A DNA stretch of 36,318 nt, from the NCBI GenBank assembly GCA_900317425.1, contig ONGR01000019.1:1-36318 (forward strand), read 5' to 3'. Positions within the stretch are counted from its first letter, which is position 1. The number at the start of each line of letters is the position of its first letter. The translations under genes were made by a program, and so were the position numbers. Below the pieces are notes generated by a model. That model ran no database searches, was not told the origin of the DNA, and was given only the letters and a program-made list of their open reading frames with translations. Below, piece after piece: positions 15,364-21,802 of this stretch. Origin of the DNA: an uncultured Eubacteriales bacterium. Its GTDB lineage: Bacteria; Bacillota; Clostridia; Oscillospirales; Oscillospiraceae.

Positions 15364-16531
15364 ATCGCACGTAGGCGTTCTCCACCTTCACCACGGCGTA
15401 GTAGTTGCCCGCCATGCCCCGCACCGCTTCCTTGATGCGCTGCTCCACCTGGGCGTTGGTCAGTTCCCCGCCGTAGGGCACCACCGCGTCGAAGATGAGA
15501 TTGGTGTGGGTGGGACCGGCCACCATGCGGAAATCGTGGATGGTGGCCTCGGGATGGATGGTACTCACCAGCTGGGCCACCTGGCCCCGCAGCTCCGTGG
15601 TAATGCCGTCGCCGGTGACCACGGGATCCATGTGGATCACCGCCTCGCAGCCCAGCTCTCTCTGCAGCGCCATCTCCGCGTTGTCGATGACGTCGTGGAG
15701 CTCCAGGATGTCGCCCTCCGCCGGCACCTCCGCGTGGAGGGAGATCATCACCCGGCCGGGGCCGTAGTCGTGGACCACCAGATCGTGAATGCCCAGGATC
15801 CCCTCATGGGCCATGACGATATCGTGGATCTGCCGGACGAACTCATCGTCCGGCGCCTGGCCCAGCAGGGGCGACAGGGTCTCCTGCGCCGCCTCCCAGG
15901 CGGCTCGGAGAATGAGGCACGCCACCAGCAGGCCCACCCAGCCGTCGATCTTCAGGCCCGTCACCTTGCCCACCACCGTGGCCAGGAGCACGGCGGCGGT
16001 GGCGGCCGCGTCGCTGAAGCTGTCCTTGGCGGTGGCCAGCATGGCCGGAGAGGAGATCCTCTTGCCCACGGAGCGGTTATAGAGGCCCATGTAGATCTTC
16101 ACGGCCACGGATACCGCCAGGATCACCAGCGCCACCGCCGTCAGGTCCACCGCCTCCGGGTGGAAGATCTTCCCCACGGAGGTCTTGACCAGCTCCACGC
16201 CCATCAGCAGGATCAGGCCCGCCACGATGAGGCCGGATATGTACTCGATGCGGCCGTGGCCGAAGGGGTGCTCCGGATCCGGCTTCCTGCCCGCCAGGCG
16301 GAAACCCAGCAGCGTCACCGCCGAGGATCCGGCGTCGGACAGGTTGTTGAAGGCGTCCGCCGTGATGGCGATGGAGCCGCTGATGGTGCCGGCAAAGAAT
16401 TTGCCGATAAACAGCAGGATATTCAGCGCGATGCCCACGGCGCCGCACAGCGTGCCGTAGGCCCGGCGGACCGTCGGGTCTTTTACGTTTTCTCTGTCGC
16501 GGATGAACCGCTTCGCCAATAGTTCGATCAT
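15362..16531 (-). CDS. Cation diffusion facilitator (CDF) metal transporter
   Basis: The start at 16531 lies five bases after the stop of the zinc-ribbon gene, so the pair is translationally coupled. The 389-residue protein has about six transmembrane helices followed by a cytosolic domain. Metal-site segments typical of CDF exporters are visible: ADAFNNLSDAGSS in helix 2 and AKDSFSDAA in helix 5, and EHPFGHGRIEY in the loop after helix 2. The C-terminal domain has GIHDLVVHDYGPG and CEAVIHMDP, seen in metal-sensing CDF tails. It would exchange divalent metal for protons. Substrate (Zn, Fe or Mn) is not certain; the first site has N-x3-D rather than the H-x3-D found in many zinc exporters. It is the last gene of the operon. 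Confidence 0.92.
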   Translation of the reverse strand: MIELLAKRFIRDRENVKDPTVRRAYGTLCGAVGIALNILLFIGKFFAGTISGSIAITADAFNNLSDAGSSAVTLLGFRLAGRKPDPEHPFGHGRIEYISGLIVAGLILLMGVELVKTSVGKIFHPEAVDLTAVALVILAVSVAVKIYMGLYNRSVGKRISSPAMLATAKDSFSDAAATAAVLLATVVGKVTGLKIDGWVGLLVACLILRAAWEAAQETLSPLLGQAPDDEFVRQIHDIVMAHEGILGIHDLVVHDYGPGRVMISLHAEVPAEGDILELHDVIDNAEMALQRELGCEAVIHMDPVVTGDGITTELRGQVAQLVSTIHPEATIHDFRMVAGPTHTNLIFDAVVPYGGELTNAQVEQRIKEAVRGMAGNYYAVVKVENAYVR

Positions 16532-16536
16532 ACCGC

Positions 16537-17130
16537 TCACCTGCCCCTGATCGTCAGCTTCATCTGGCAGCACAACCGGTCCAGATCCTCATCGGTGGCG
16601 GCGGGCAGCCGCAGCCTTCCGCCGCAGCGCCGGCACTCCAGATCCACCGCGTCACGCCGGACGCGGATACCGTACTCCCTGCTGCCGCAGGTGCAGGAGA
16701 TGCCGTCCCGGGCGGCGATATCCCGCAGCTCCGACAGCACCTCGTACATGATCACGTTGTCGGTAAAGGCCTCCTCGTCCCCGGCCTTCTCCTTCTCCGT
16801 CCGCAGGGCCAGTTCCTCCATGGAACGGCGCACCTGCTCCGGCTCGCCCACGTAGCAGCAGATCTGTTTGGTTTTGGGGCAGGCCAGGCCGATGCCCCGG
16901 CCCCGGAGCACCGCGTCGGCGCTGCACTCCGCCGTATGGGTCTCGCCGCACAGACCGCAGGGCACCTGGAGACGGAACCGTGTGCCGTTCGTCTCGATGT
17001 CCATCTCCGCCTTGCCGCATTCGCACTCGATCCGGGCCGCGGCGGCGGACAGGGCGAAGGTGCTCCGGACCGCCATGACGGCCTTGCCGCACTCGGGACA
17101 GATATAGCCGAAGCTTCTCAGCTCTTCCAT
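16537..17130 (-). CDS. Cysteine-rich multi-zinc-ribbon protein of unknown function
   Basis: The start at 17130 (MEELRSFGYICPECG) follows a GAGGTGA site. The 197-residue cytosolic protein carries several CxxC-type knuckles: CPECG near the N-terminus, CECG, CGLCG, CPKTKQICC in the middle, then CTCG and CRRCG near the C-terminus, 18 or so cysteines in all. A helical segment (around residues 105-155) separates the two metal-binding halves. I recognise no named family. Its promoter is ahead of it and it directly precedes, and is coupled to, a CDF metal exporter, suggesting a role in metal buffering or sensing. That link is inference from position. Confidence 0.75.
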   Translation of the reverse strand: MEELRSFGYICPECGKAVMAVRSTFALSAAAARIECECGKAEMDIETNGTRFRLQVPCGLCGETHTAECSADAVLRGRGIGLACPKTKQICCYVGEPEQVRRSMEELALRTEKEKAGDEEAFTDNVIMYEVLSELRDIAARDGISCTCGSREYGIRVRRDAVDLECRRCGGRLRLPAATDEDLDRLCCQMKLTIRGR

Positions 17131-17160
17131 TTGCTTCACCTCAAAATCATAGTTCTGAAT

Positions 17161-17189
17161 ATTATACTCCTTTTTGCCGCCGTTTTCCA
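17161..17189 (-). promoter_or_regulatory. Sigma-A-like promoter of the zinc-ribbon/CDF operon
   Basis: TGGAAA (17184-17189), 17-bp spacer, TATAAT (17161-17166) on the minus strand, about 30 bases before the ATG. The -10 is perfect, the -35 is a 4/6 match. Confidence 0.65.
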
Positions 17190-17226
17190 CCCCCGATCGG
17201 CTCCGGCGGCAAAGACATTTTCCCCG

Positions 17227-17257
17227 CTCATATTTTTTCCGCCGCTGGGACATACTA
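17227..17257 (+). promoter_or_regulatory. Sigma-G/sigma-F-like forespore promoter of spoVAD
   Basis: CTCATA (17227-17232) and CATACTA (17251-17257), 18 bp apart. CATnnTA is the known sigma-G -10, and the -35 matches TGCATA at 4 of 6 positions. It lies 27 bases before the spoVAD start. spoVA genes are forespore-expressed, so the assignment fits. Confidence 0.6.
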
Positions 17258-17284
17258 CCGCAAAACGAACGTGAGGTGACACAA

Positions 17285-18310
17285 ATGGATCATAGACGCA
17301 TCGGCCGTCAGACCGTCCGGCTTCAGGATCCCCCCAGCGTGGTGTCCTACGCCAATATCGGCGGAAAGATGGAGCGAAACGGCCCCCTGGCCGATACCTT
17401 TGACGAGCTTGACGACGATCCCTTCTTCGGCAAAAAGACCTGGGAGCAGGGGGAGTCGGCCATGCAATCCCGGGCGGTAAGACGGGCCTTGAACAAGGGC
17501 GGGCTGAAGGGCGACGACCTGGACTATATTTTCGCCGGCGACCTTTTGAACCAGTGCATCGGCTCCAGCTTCGGTCTGCGGGAGTTCGGCATCCCCTTCT
17601 GGGGCATCTACGGCGCCTGCTCCACCATGGGCGAGGGGCTGGCGCTGGCCGCCATGCTCATCGACGCCGGCTTTGCCCGCCACGCCGCCGCCGTGACCTC
17701 CTCCCACTTCTGCACCGCCGAGCGGCAGTACCGCATGCCGGTGCCCTACGGCAGCCAGCGGACCCCCACCGCCCAGTGGACGGCCACTGCCGCCGGCTGC
17801 TGCATCCTGGGCAGCCGGGGCGACGGTCCCTACGTCACCCACGCCACCTGCGGGCGGATGGTGGATCTGGGCATCACCGACCCCAACAACATGGGCGCCG
17901 CCATGGCCCCCGCCGCCTGCGACACCCTGAGCGCCCTGTTCCGGGAGACCCGCACCCGGCCTTCGGACTATGATCTCATCGTCACCGGCGACCTGGGCCA
18001 GCTGGGCCACGACGTGGTGGTGGACCTCATGGACCGGAACGGCTTCGACATGACGAGAAACTACACCGACTGCGGCCTGCTGCTCTTCGACCGGGAAAAG
18101 CAGGATATGCACGCCGGCGGCAGCGGCGCCGGCTGCAGCGCATCTGTCCTCAGCGGCCATCTCCTCCGGGGGATGCAGGAGGGCAAATGGGAGCGGATCG
18201 TCTTCGCTCCCACCGGGGCCCTGCTCTCCCCCACCTCCTCCTTCCAGGGGGAGAGCATCCCCTCCATCTGCCACGCGGTGGTACTGTCCCGGACGAAACA
18301 GGAGGTATAA
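17285..18310 (+). CDS. spoVAD: Stage V sporulation protein AD
   Basis: The ATG at 17285 follows a GAGGTGA site. The 341-residue protein is a thiolase-fold member of the SpoVA complex, which imports dipicolinic acid into the forespore and releases it at germination; SpoVAD itself binds dipicolinic acid. Diagnostic segments include GACSTMGEGLALA, SSHFCTAERQYRMPVPYGSQRTPTAQWTATAAG (here cited by its first part, residues about 139-170) and VTGDLGQLGHD. The length is normal. It is followed three bases later by spoVAE. Unusually, no spoVAC precedes it; upstream is a divergent metal operon. Confidence 0.95.
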   Translation: MDHRRIGRQTVRLQDPPSVVSYANIGGKMERNGPLADTFDELDDDPFFGKKTWEQGESAMQSRAVRRALNKGGLKGDDLDYIFAGDLLNQCIGSSFGLREFGIPFWGIYGACSTMGEGLALAAMLIDAGFARHAAAVTSSHFCTAERQYRMPVPYGSQRTPTAQWTATAAGCCILGSRGDGPYVTHATCGRMVDLGITDPNNMGAAMAPAACDTLSALFRETRTRPSDYDLIVTGDLGQLGHDVVVDLMDRNGFDMTRNYTDCGLLLFDREKQDMHAGGSGAGCSASVLSGHLLRGMQEGKWERIVFAPTGALLSPTSSFQGESIPSICHAVVLSRTKQEV

Positions 18311-18313
18311 CAC

Positions 18314-18670
18314 ATGGAATATCTGAACGCATTTCTCTGCGGCGGCATCCTCTGCGCCATCGGCCAGATCCTCATCGACCGCACCATGCTGACCCCGGCC
18401 CGGATCCTGACGGGCTACGTGGTGGCCGGCGTCTTTCTCCAGGCCATCGGCGTGTACCAGAAGGTAGTGGACTGGGGCGGCGCCGGGGCCACGGTGCCTC
18501 TGCTGGGCTTCGGCTACTCCCTGGCCAATGGCGTGGCAAAGGCCGTGGGCGAGAAAGGCGCCCTGGGCATCCTCACCGGCGAGCTCACCGCCGCGGCCGG
18601 CGGCATCGGCGCCGCCGTGATCTTTGCCCTCATCGCCGCGGTGCTGGTCAAGCCCGGCTACAAGCGCTGA
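18314..18670 (+). CDS. spoVAE: Stage V sporulation protein AE (SpoVAEb type)
   Basis: This 118-residue integral membrane protein has three to four hydrophobic helices and the family start AFLCGGILCAIGQILIDRT. It is a membrane subunit of the dipicolinic-acid channel in the inner spore membrane. Its ribosome site (AGGAGGT) sits in the last codons of spoVAD and only three bases separate the genes, so they are co-transcribed and probably coupled. Length and sequence match SpoVAEb rather than the soluble SpoVAEa. No further spoVA gene follows. Confidence 0.94.
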   Translation: MEYLNAFLCGGILCAIGQILIDRTMLTPARILTGYVVAGVFLQAIGVYQKVVDWGGAGATVPLLGFGYSLANGVAKAVGEKGALGILTGELTAAAGGIGAAVIFALIAAVLVKPGYKR

Positions 18671-18679
18671 AAACCTTGC

Positions 18680-18708
18680 TTGACTTTTTTCCCGGAAAGG
18701 GATAAGTT
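18680..18708 (+). promoter_or_regulatory. Promoter of the CopZ-like gene with spacer palindrome
   Basis: TTGACT (18680-18685), 17-bp spacer, TAAGTT (18703-18708), a 4/6 -10. The palindrome TTTCC-C-GGAAA (18688-18698) lies inside the spacer and could be an operator. No CsoR-type site is present. Confidence 0.55.
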
Positions 18709-18761
18709 AGTGGGGAAGAATCCCCCGGCAGACGCCGGGATCGCAACGGGAGGAACTGACC

Positions 18762-18962
18762 ATGACCAAGACCATCACCATCGAGGGCATGATGTGCACG
18801 CACTGCTCCGGCCGCGTGGAGAAGGCCCTGAACGCCATCGAGGGCGTCACCGCCACCGTGGATCTGGCCGCCAAGACCGCCACCGTCACCGGCGACGTCA
18901 CCGACGAGGTGCTGCGCAAGACCGTGGAGGACGCCGGCTACAAAGTGGTGTCCATCGCCTGA
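18762..18962 (+). CDS. CopZ-like heavy-metal-associated (HMA) chaperone
   Basis: The 66-residue protein is a single HMA domain with ferredoxin-like fold and the Cu(I)-binding motif GMMCTHC near residues 9-15. It starts after a GGGAGGA site and ends in the usual GYKVVSIA strand. It would carry Cu(I) in the cytosol and hand it to CopA. It is 6 kb from the copper operon, after spoVAE, with its own promoter and terminator. No CsoR palindrome is visible, so it may be expressed constitutively or under another regulator. Identity as a metal chaperone is firm; the metal is inferred from the motif. Confidence 0.9.
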   Translation: MTKTITIEGMMCTHCSGRVEKALNAIEGVTATVDLAAKTATVTGDVTDEVLRKTVEDAGYKVVSIA

Positions 18963-18977
18963 GGAGAATGCAACGTG

Positions 18978-19014
18978 AAAAACCGTGGGGAACGCTCCGT
19001 TCCCCACGGTTTTT
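18978..19014. terminator. Bidirectional intrinsic terminator
   Basis: A 17-bp stem (18978-18994 with 18998-19014, loop CTC) flanked by A and T runs separates the CopZ-like gene from the convergent SLOG-family gene. Confidence 0.88.
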
Positions 19015-19019
19015 TGTCT

Positions 19020-19535
19020 TTATTCTTCCCGATCCAGCACCGGCGGGATATCCACGATCTGGATGCCCCGCTCCATGGCGTACTGGATGGTGTTCCGTGT
19101 GCCGCCGCTCTGCCCGTCGAACACGGCGATCAGCAGCGAGGCGTGGTCCACCATGTAGCGGTTGCGCCGCTGCATGCAGTTGGGGGTATAGGTCTCCGAC
19201 ACCACCGTCTCATAGTCGCATGCCTCCACCAGCGTCCGATACCGTTCCCGCCGGTCCGGCGGCCAATCCTCCGCCTGGCCCGGATAGGGAATGGCGGCCT
19301 CCACGGTGATGGGACGTGTTTTTCTCAGCTCCAGCGCGATCTCACAGCAGTAGAGGTCGACGCCGCTGGCCATGCCGCAAATGAAGTGGCAGTAGCCCTC
19401 GTCGCAGGCCGCCTCGATGGCGTGACGCAGGCGCCGCTTCAGTTCCACGCACCTCGGGTCGTTCTCATCATCGCCCCAGGGCAGCTTGGCGGCCCGGTAG
19501 CCGCTGAAGCAGCAGGAAATGGGTCTTGCCCGCAT
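19020..19535 (-). CDS. SLOG-family protein (YpsA/DUF1273-like)
   Basis: The 171-residue protein starts after an AAGGAGGTGA site. It has the Rossmann-like SLOG pattern: SGYRAAKLPW near the N-terminus, FICGMASGVDLYCCEIALELR (residues about 51-71) with the GMA-x-GvD nucleotide-binding turn, and FDGQSGGTRNTIQYA near the C-terminus. SLOG proteins bind nucleotide-derived ligands; YpsA of Bacillus influences cell division by an unclear mechanism. There is no effector or toxin gene beside it, so a defence role, known for some SLOG systems, is not supported. It has its own promoter, which overlaps the terminator of the upstream operon. Confidence 0.8.
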   Translation of the reverse strand: MRARPISCCFSGYRAAKLPWGDDENDPRCVELKRRLRHAIEAACDEGYCHFICGMASGVDLYCCEIALELRKTRPITVEAAIPYPGQAEDWPPDRRERYRTLVEACDYETVVSETYTPNCMQRRNRYMVDHASLLIAVFDGQSGGTRNTIQYAMERGIQIVDIPPVLDREE

Positions 19536-19563
19536 CCCCTCACCTCCTTACACAGATAGCGCC

Positions 19564-19592
19564 ATTATAGAGCAAAAGAGCGGTCTTGTAAA
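19564..19592 (-). promoter_or_regulatory. Promoter of the SLOG gene nested in an upstream terminator
   Basis: TTTACA (19587-19592), 17-bp spacer, TATAAT (19564-19569) on the minus strand. The -35 covers the loop edge and the spacer covers one arm of the terminator hairpin at 19575-19601. Confidence 0.7.
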
Positions 19593-19601
19593 CCGCTCTT
19601 T
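19575..19601 (-). terminator. Terminator of the DUF2975 operon
   Basis: The stem AAAGAGCGGT/ACCGCTCTTT (19575-19584 with 19592-19601) is followed by a TTTTGCT tail on the minus strand. It begins at the stop codon of the small membrane protein gene. Confidence 0.75.
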
Positions 19602-19762
19602 CACATGGGAAACGACGCCCACAGCAGCCACAGCGCCCCGATGCCCACCGCCATGATCGCCGTCAGGCCGATGGCCAGCGTTTTCTGCCCTTTCACCGCC
19701 GCCGCCACGTCCGCCATCAGCAGAACAAGATAGGCGACGGCCAGCCATGCCGTGAAGCCCAT
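19601..19762 (-). CDS. Small membrane protein, two transmembrane helices
   Basis: This 53-codon frame starts at ATG 19762 behind AAGGGAGGTG and reads MGFTAWLAVAYLVLLMADVA, a short KGQK turn, then a second hydrophobic stretch ending LWLLWASFPM. It therefore looks like a helical hairpin with a positively charged turn. No family is recognised. It is the last gene of the operon, 16 bp after a lipoprotein gene and directly before the terminator. The good ribosome site, regular hydrophobic periodicity and tight packing make it a likely real gene despite its size. Confidence 0.65.
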   Translation of the reverse strand: MGFTAWLAVAYLVLLMADVAAAVKGQKTLAIGLTAIMAVGIGALWLLWASFPM

Positions 19763-19778
19763 TTCCCTTACACCTCCC

Positions 19779-20234
19779 TTACATAAACGATTCCATCACA
19801 TACAGCCGTCCCGCCTCCTTGTCCAGAAGCAGCAGGATCTGATCCCGGCTGTCGTCCTCCCCGGCTTTGAACCAGCAGAGGCAATTTTCATATGCCGGCC
19901 ACTCCTCTGTCGGCACGGACAGCTCCGTCAGATACTCCTCCGCCTTTTCGGCCAGTTGGCTTCCGGCAGCGCTCTGTCCGGCCCGACCGGACCAGTCCTC
20001 CAGTACCGCCGCCAGCGCATCGGCGTCCTCACAGGCATACACGTGATAGCGCACCCCGTCGCCCTGGAAGCTCTCACCGCTGTCTATTTCATAGGTCTCA
20101 CGGCATGCGTCAGGCAGCGCCAGATCCCAGTTGGCCCGGAGCACCGGGGCATAGCCCCTCGCCCCGCAGCCGGAGAGCAGCAAAATAACGCAGAAGGCAG
20201 TGAAAAACGATACAAATATGCGCATTTTTCCCAT
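19779..20234 (-). CDS. Lipoprotein of unknown function
   Basis: The start at 20234 (MGKMRIFVSFFTAF) is chosen by TAAAGGAGGGC. A signal peptide ends in the lipobox LLLSGC, predicting a membrane-anchored extracellular lipoprotein with about 130 mature residues. The mature part is acidic, with a region of Ala/Glu helices and an ENCLCWFKAGED segment; I do not recognise the family. It is the fourth gene of the DUF2975 operon. The preceding gene is also a short lipoprotein, 38 bp away; the two do not look like recent duplicates. Confidence 0.72.
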   Translation of the reverse strand: MGKMRIFVSFFTAFCVILLLSGCGARGYAPVLRANWDLALPDACRETYEIDSGESFQGDGVRYHVYACEDADALAAVLEDWSGRAGQSAAGSQLAEKAEEYLTELSVPTEEWPAYENCLCWFKAGEDDSRDQILLLLDKEAGRLYVMESFM

Positions 20235-20272
20235 CACTTGCCCTCCTTTACTGCCGCAATGGAACGACCCTT

Positions 20273-20701
20273 TTACTCCCATTCCCAGCCCAGACTCTCC
20301 ACGCACTCCGGGGTCTCCTCTCTCGGAACGCCCAACTCCCGATACACCAGGGGCATCTCCATCTCACCGTTCTCGTAGAACGCGATGAGCCACTCCTCCG
20401 TGGAGGATCCCTTCAGGGCGAAAAGTCGGTCGTTCTTGTCGCCCTCTACGTAGCCCAGGCAGTCGCCGAAGGCGTAACTCATGTCCCGGAGGAGGCCCTT
20501 CGGGCGGATGGATCCGTAAGGCAGAAACACTTTACCGTTGTGTTCCACCGTGACATACGGGCTGTCCAGCCCCTCCGTATCGTATTCGCCCCGCTGAAAA
20601 ACGATGGGCTCCTCCGGCAGACCCTGTCGTCTCGCCCCGCAGCCGGCCAGCAGGCCCAGTAAAAAGCACAGAGCCAAAGCAACGCAAACTTTCCTTCTCA
20701 C
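20273..20701 (-). CDS. Lipoprotein of unknown function with GTG start
   Basis: The best start is GTG at 20701, whose bases overlap the TGA of the preceding regulator gene (GTGA, four-base overlap), with GGGAGGACGAGGC before it. An earlier ATG in the same frame would run deep into the regulator. The 142-residue product begins VRRKVCVALALCFLLGLLAGC, a lipoprotein signal with lipobox LLAGC. The mature part includes YVTVEHNGKVFLPYGSIRP and later WLIAFYENGEMEMP, suggesting a beta-rich extracellular domain. No family is recognised. Overlap with the regulator gene indicates translational coupling and operon membership. Confidence 0.72.
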   Translation of the reverse strand: MRRKVCVALALCFLLGLLAGCGARRQGLPEEPIVFQRGEYDTEGLDSPYVTVEHNGKVFLPYGSIRPKGLLRDMSYAFGDCLGYVEGDKNDRLFALKGSSTEEWLIAFYENGEMEMPLVYRELGVPREETPECVESLGWEWE

Positions 20702-20907
20702 GCCTCGTCCTCCCGATACTCCAGCAGATCGCCGGGTTGGCAATTCAGGGCACGGCACAGTTTGTTCAGGGTGTCCACCCGCACCGCCTTGGCCTTGCCG
20801 GTCTTGAGGATGGACAGGTTGGCCAGCGTGATGCCCACCTTTTCGGACAGCTCCGTCAGCGTCATCTTCCGCCGGGCCAGCATGATGTCGATATTAAAAA
20901 TGATCAT
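20698..20907 (-). CDS. YozG-like Cro/C1-type HTH regulator
   Basis: The 69-residue protein consists almost entirely of an HTH_XRE (Cro/C1) domain: LARRKMTLTELSEKVGIT, LSILKTGKAKAVRVDTLNKL, CRALNCQPGDLLEY. The start at 20907 (MIIFNIDIMLARRK) follows ACAGGAGGTG. YozG-type regulators are nearly always paired with a DUF2975 membrane protein, as here, 14 bp downstream of it. It probably controls its own operon. Its last bases overlap the start of the next lipoprotein gene. Confidence 0.88.
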   Translation of the reverse strand: MIIFNIDIMLARRKMTLTELSEKVGITLANLSILKTGKAKAVRVDTLNKLCRALNCQPGDLLEYREDEA

Positions 20908-20921
20908 GTCAGCACCTCCTG

Positions 20922-21410
20922 TCAGATGGTCAGATCGCTGTCTTCCTTCAGCCCCGCCGCTTCGTCCACCAGGTGGCTCAGTACCAGCGCCGCCAGGCCG
21001 ACGGCCACGCAGGAGAAGATCACCGCCGGCGTGACCAGCACCACCAGCCCCGGCGAGCCGGCGCCCATGGCGCCTACGATCAGCATGCCCGCCGGGAAGA
21101 TCACCGCATCGGCAAAGGCCAGGTACGCGATCCACCGCAGGCAACGGGCGTTGGAGCGGGTGAAGGCCCCCTCCGGCGCGGAGATGCTGGCAAAGACCCG
21201 CCACGCCGGGATCAGCGCGGCGAACAAGGGAACCGCGAAGCACCAGGCCCAGATCAGGCAGGGCCAGTAGGCATAGGCGAACTCCGGCGCTTCCATCGTC
21301 GCCATATACTTGCCGAACATGGGGACGGCCCAGAAGAACAGTCCCGCCAGCAGCACCGCCCCAACGATCAGCGCAGCGTGCAATAGACGTGTCATTGTCG
21401 TCTTTTTCAT
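20922..21410 (-). CDS. DUF2975 membrane protein
   Basis: The start at 21410 (MKKTTMTRLLHAAL) follows AAAGGAGTGG. The 162-residue protein has four transmembrane helices at about residues 10-30, 43-65, 86-108 and 116-138. This is the layout of DUF2975, a family of unknown biochemical function usually encoded next to a YozG-like regulator. It may sense a membrane or envelope signal for that regulator, but this is not demonstrated. It heads a five-gene operon: DUF2975, regulator, two lipoproteins and a two-helix protein. Confidence 0.85.
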   Translation of the reverse strand: MKKTTMTRLLHAALIVGAVLLAGLFFWAVPMFGKYMATMEAPEFAYAYWPCLIWAWCFAVPLFAALIPAWRVFASISAPEGAFTRSNARCLRWIAYLAFADAVIFPAGMLIVGAMGAGSPGLVVLVTPAVIFSCVAVGLAALVLSHLVDEAAGLKEDSDLTI

Positions 21411-21438
21411 GGAAAACCACTCCTTTCCTTGTGTGTCC

Positions 21439-21467
21439 ACCATACCACGATTCTTTCCGTATGTCAA
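21439..21467 (-). promoter_or_regulatory. Sigma-A promoter of the DUF2975 operon
   Basis: TTGACA (21462-21467), 17-bp spacer, TATGGT (21439-21444) on the minus strand, 28 bases before the ATG. Confidence 0.82.
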
Positions 21468-21536
21468 CTATTATTTATCGAAATACAATAATTATTTTCC
21501 GCATTGCGAGATCTTCAGGCTTTTCCGACAAGGGTC

Positions 21537-21565
21537 TTGCATAAAACGGCCGTTTGTAGTATCAT
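21537..21565 (+). promoter_or_regulatory. Sigma-A promoter of ribU
   Basis: TTGCAT (21537-21542), 17-bp spacer, TATCAT (21560-21565), about 28 bases before the riboswitch begins. The spacer contains the palindrome AAACGGCCGTTT. Confidence 0.65.
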
Positions 21566-21592
21566 AGTGCCCGGAAAACAACGGAATCATTT

Positions 21593-21706
21593 GTCTTCGG
21601 GGCGGGGTGCAAGTCCCCACCGGCGGTATAGTCCGCGAGCGGCCGCAAGGTCTGCAGGAACCGGCGCAATTCCGGTACCGACAGTAACAGTCTGGATGAG
21701 AGAAGG
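21593..21706 (+). ncRNA. FMN riboswitch (RFN element)
   Basis: The conserved RFN blocks occur in order: TCTTCGGGGCGGGGTG, CCCCACCGGCGGTA, AGTCCGCGAGC, the variable stem, ACCGGCGCAATTCCGGTACCGACAGT in part (21660-21685), then AGTCTGGATGAGAGAAGG. This is the six-helix FMN-binding aptamer that normally switches off riboflavin synthesis or uptake genes when FMN is plentiful. The gene downstream is the riboflavin transporter ribU, which fits. Confidence 0.95.
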
Positions 21707-21727
21707 CGTGTGCGGCATGTCGCGATG

Positions 21728-21794
21728 CTCTTTTTTGATGCGTGCACCTTGGAAGGCAAAGTTCTTCCGGGTGTTTTACCCCATCAAAAAGGAG
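21728..21794 (+). promoter_or_regulatory. Expression platform that can sequester the ribU ribosome site
   Basis: CTCTTTTTTGATG (21728-21740) can pair with CATCAAAAAGGAG (21782-21794), which contains the ribU Shine-Dalgarno sequence, with one mismatch over 13 bp. CACC/GGTG and GGAAG/CTTCC stems stack above it. The T run at 21731-21736 also follows a weak hairpin (GCAT/ATGC), so partial transcription termination cannot be excluded. Confidence 0.6.
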
Positions 21795-21802
21795 TATTTT
21801 TT

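Larger units (their letters stand above)
21411..21802. other. Regulatory intergenic region between DUF2975 and ribU operons
   Basis: This 392-bp stretch holds no gene. From left to right it contains the minus-strand promoter of the DUF2975 operon, an AT-rich stretch with TTATT...AATAA arms (21470-21492) that could bind the regulator, the plus-strand ribU promoter, an FMN riboswitch and its expression platform. Confidence 0.9.

Noticed and set aside
19020-19535. SLOG gene as the core of a defence system
   Set aside because: No toxin, nuclease, TIR or transmembrane effector gene is adjacent; the neighbours are ordinary, and the sequence resembles housekeeping YpsA.
21710-21802. Start of ribU at an upstream in-frame ATG (21710)
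   Set aside because: It lies in the riboswitch platform and has no ribosome site, whereas 21803 follows AAAAAGGAG and gives the normal RibU N-terminus.
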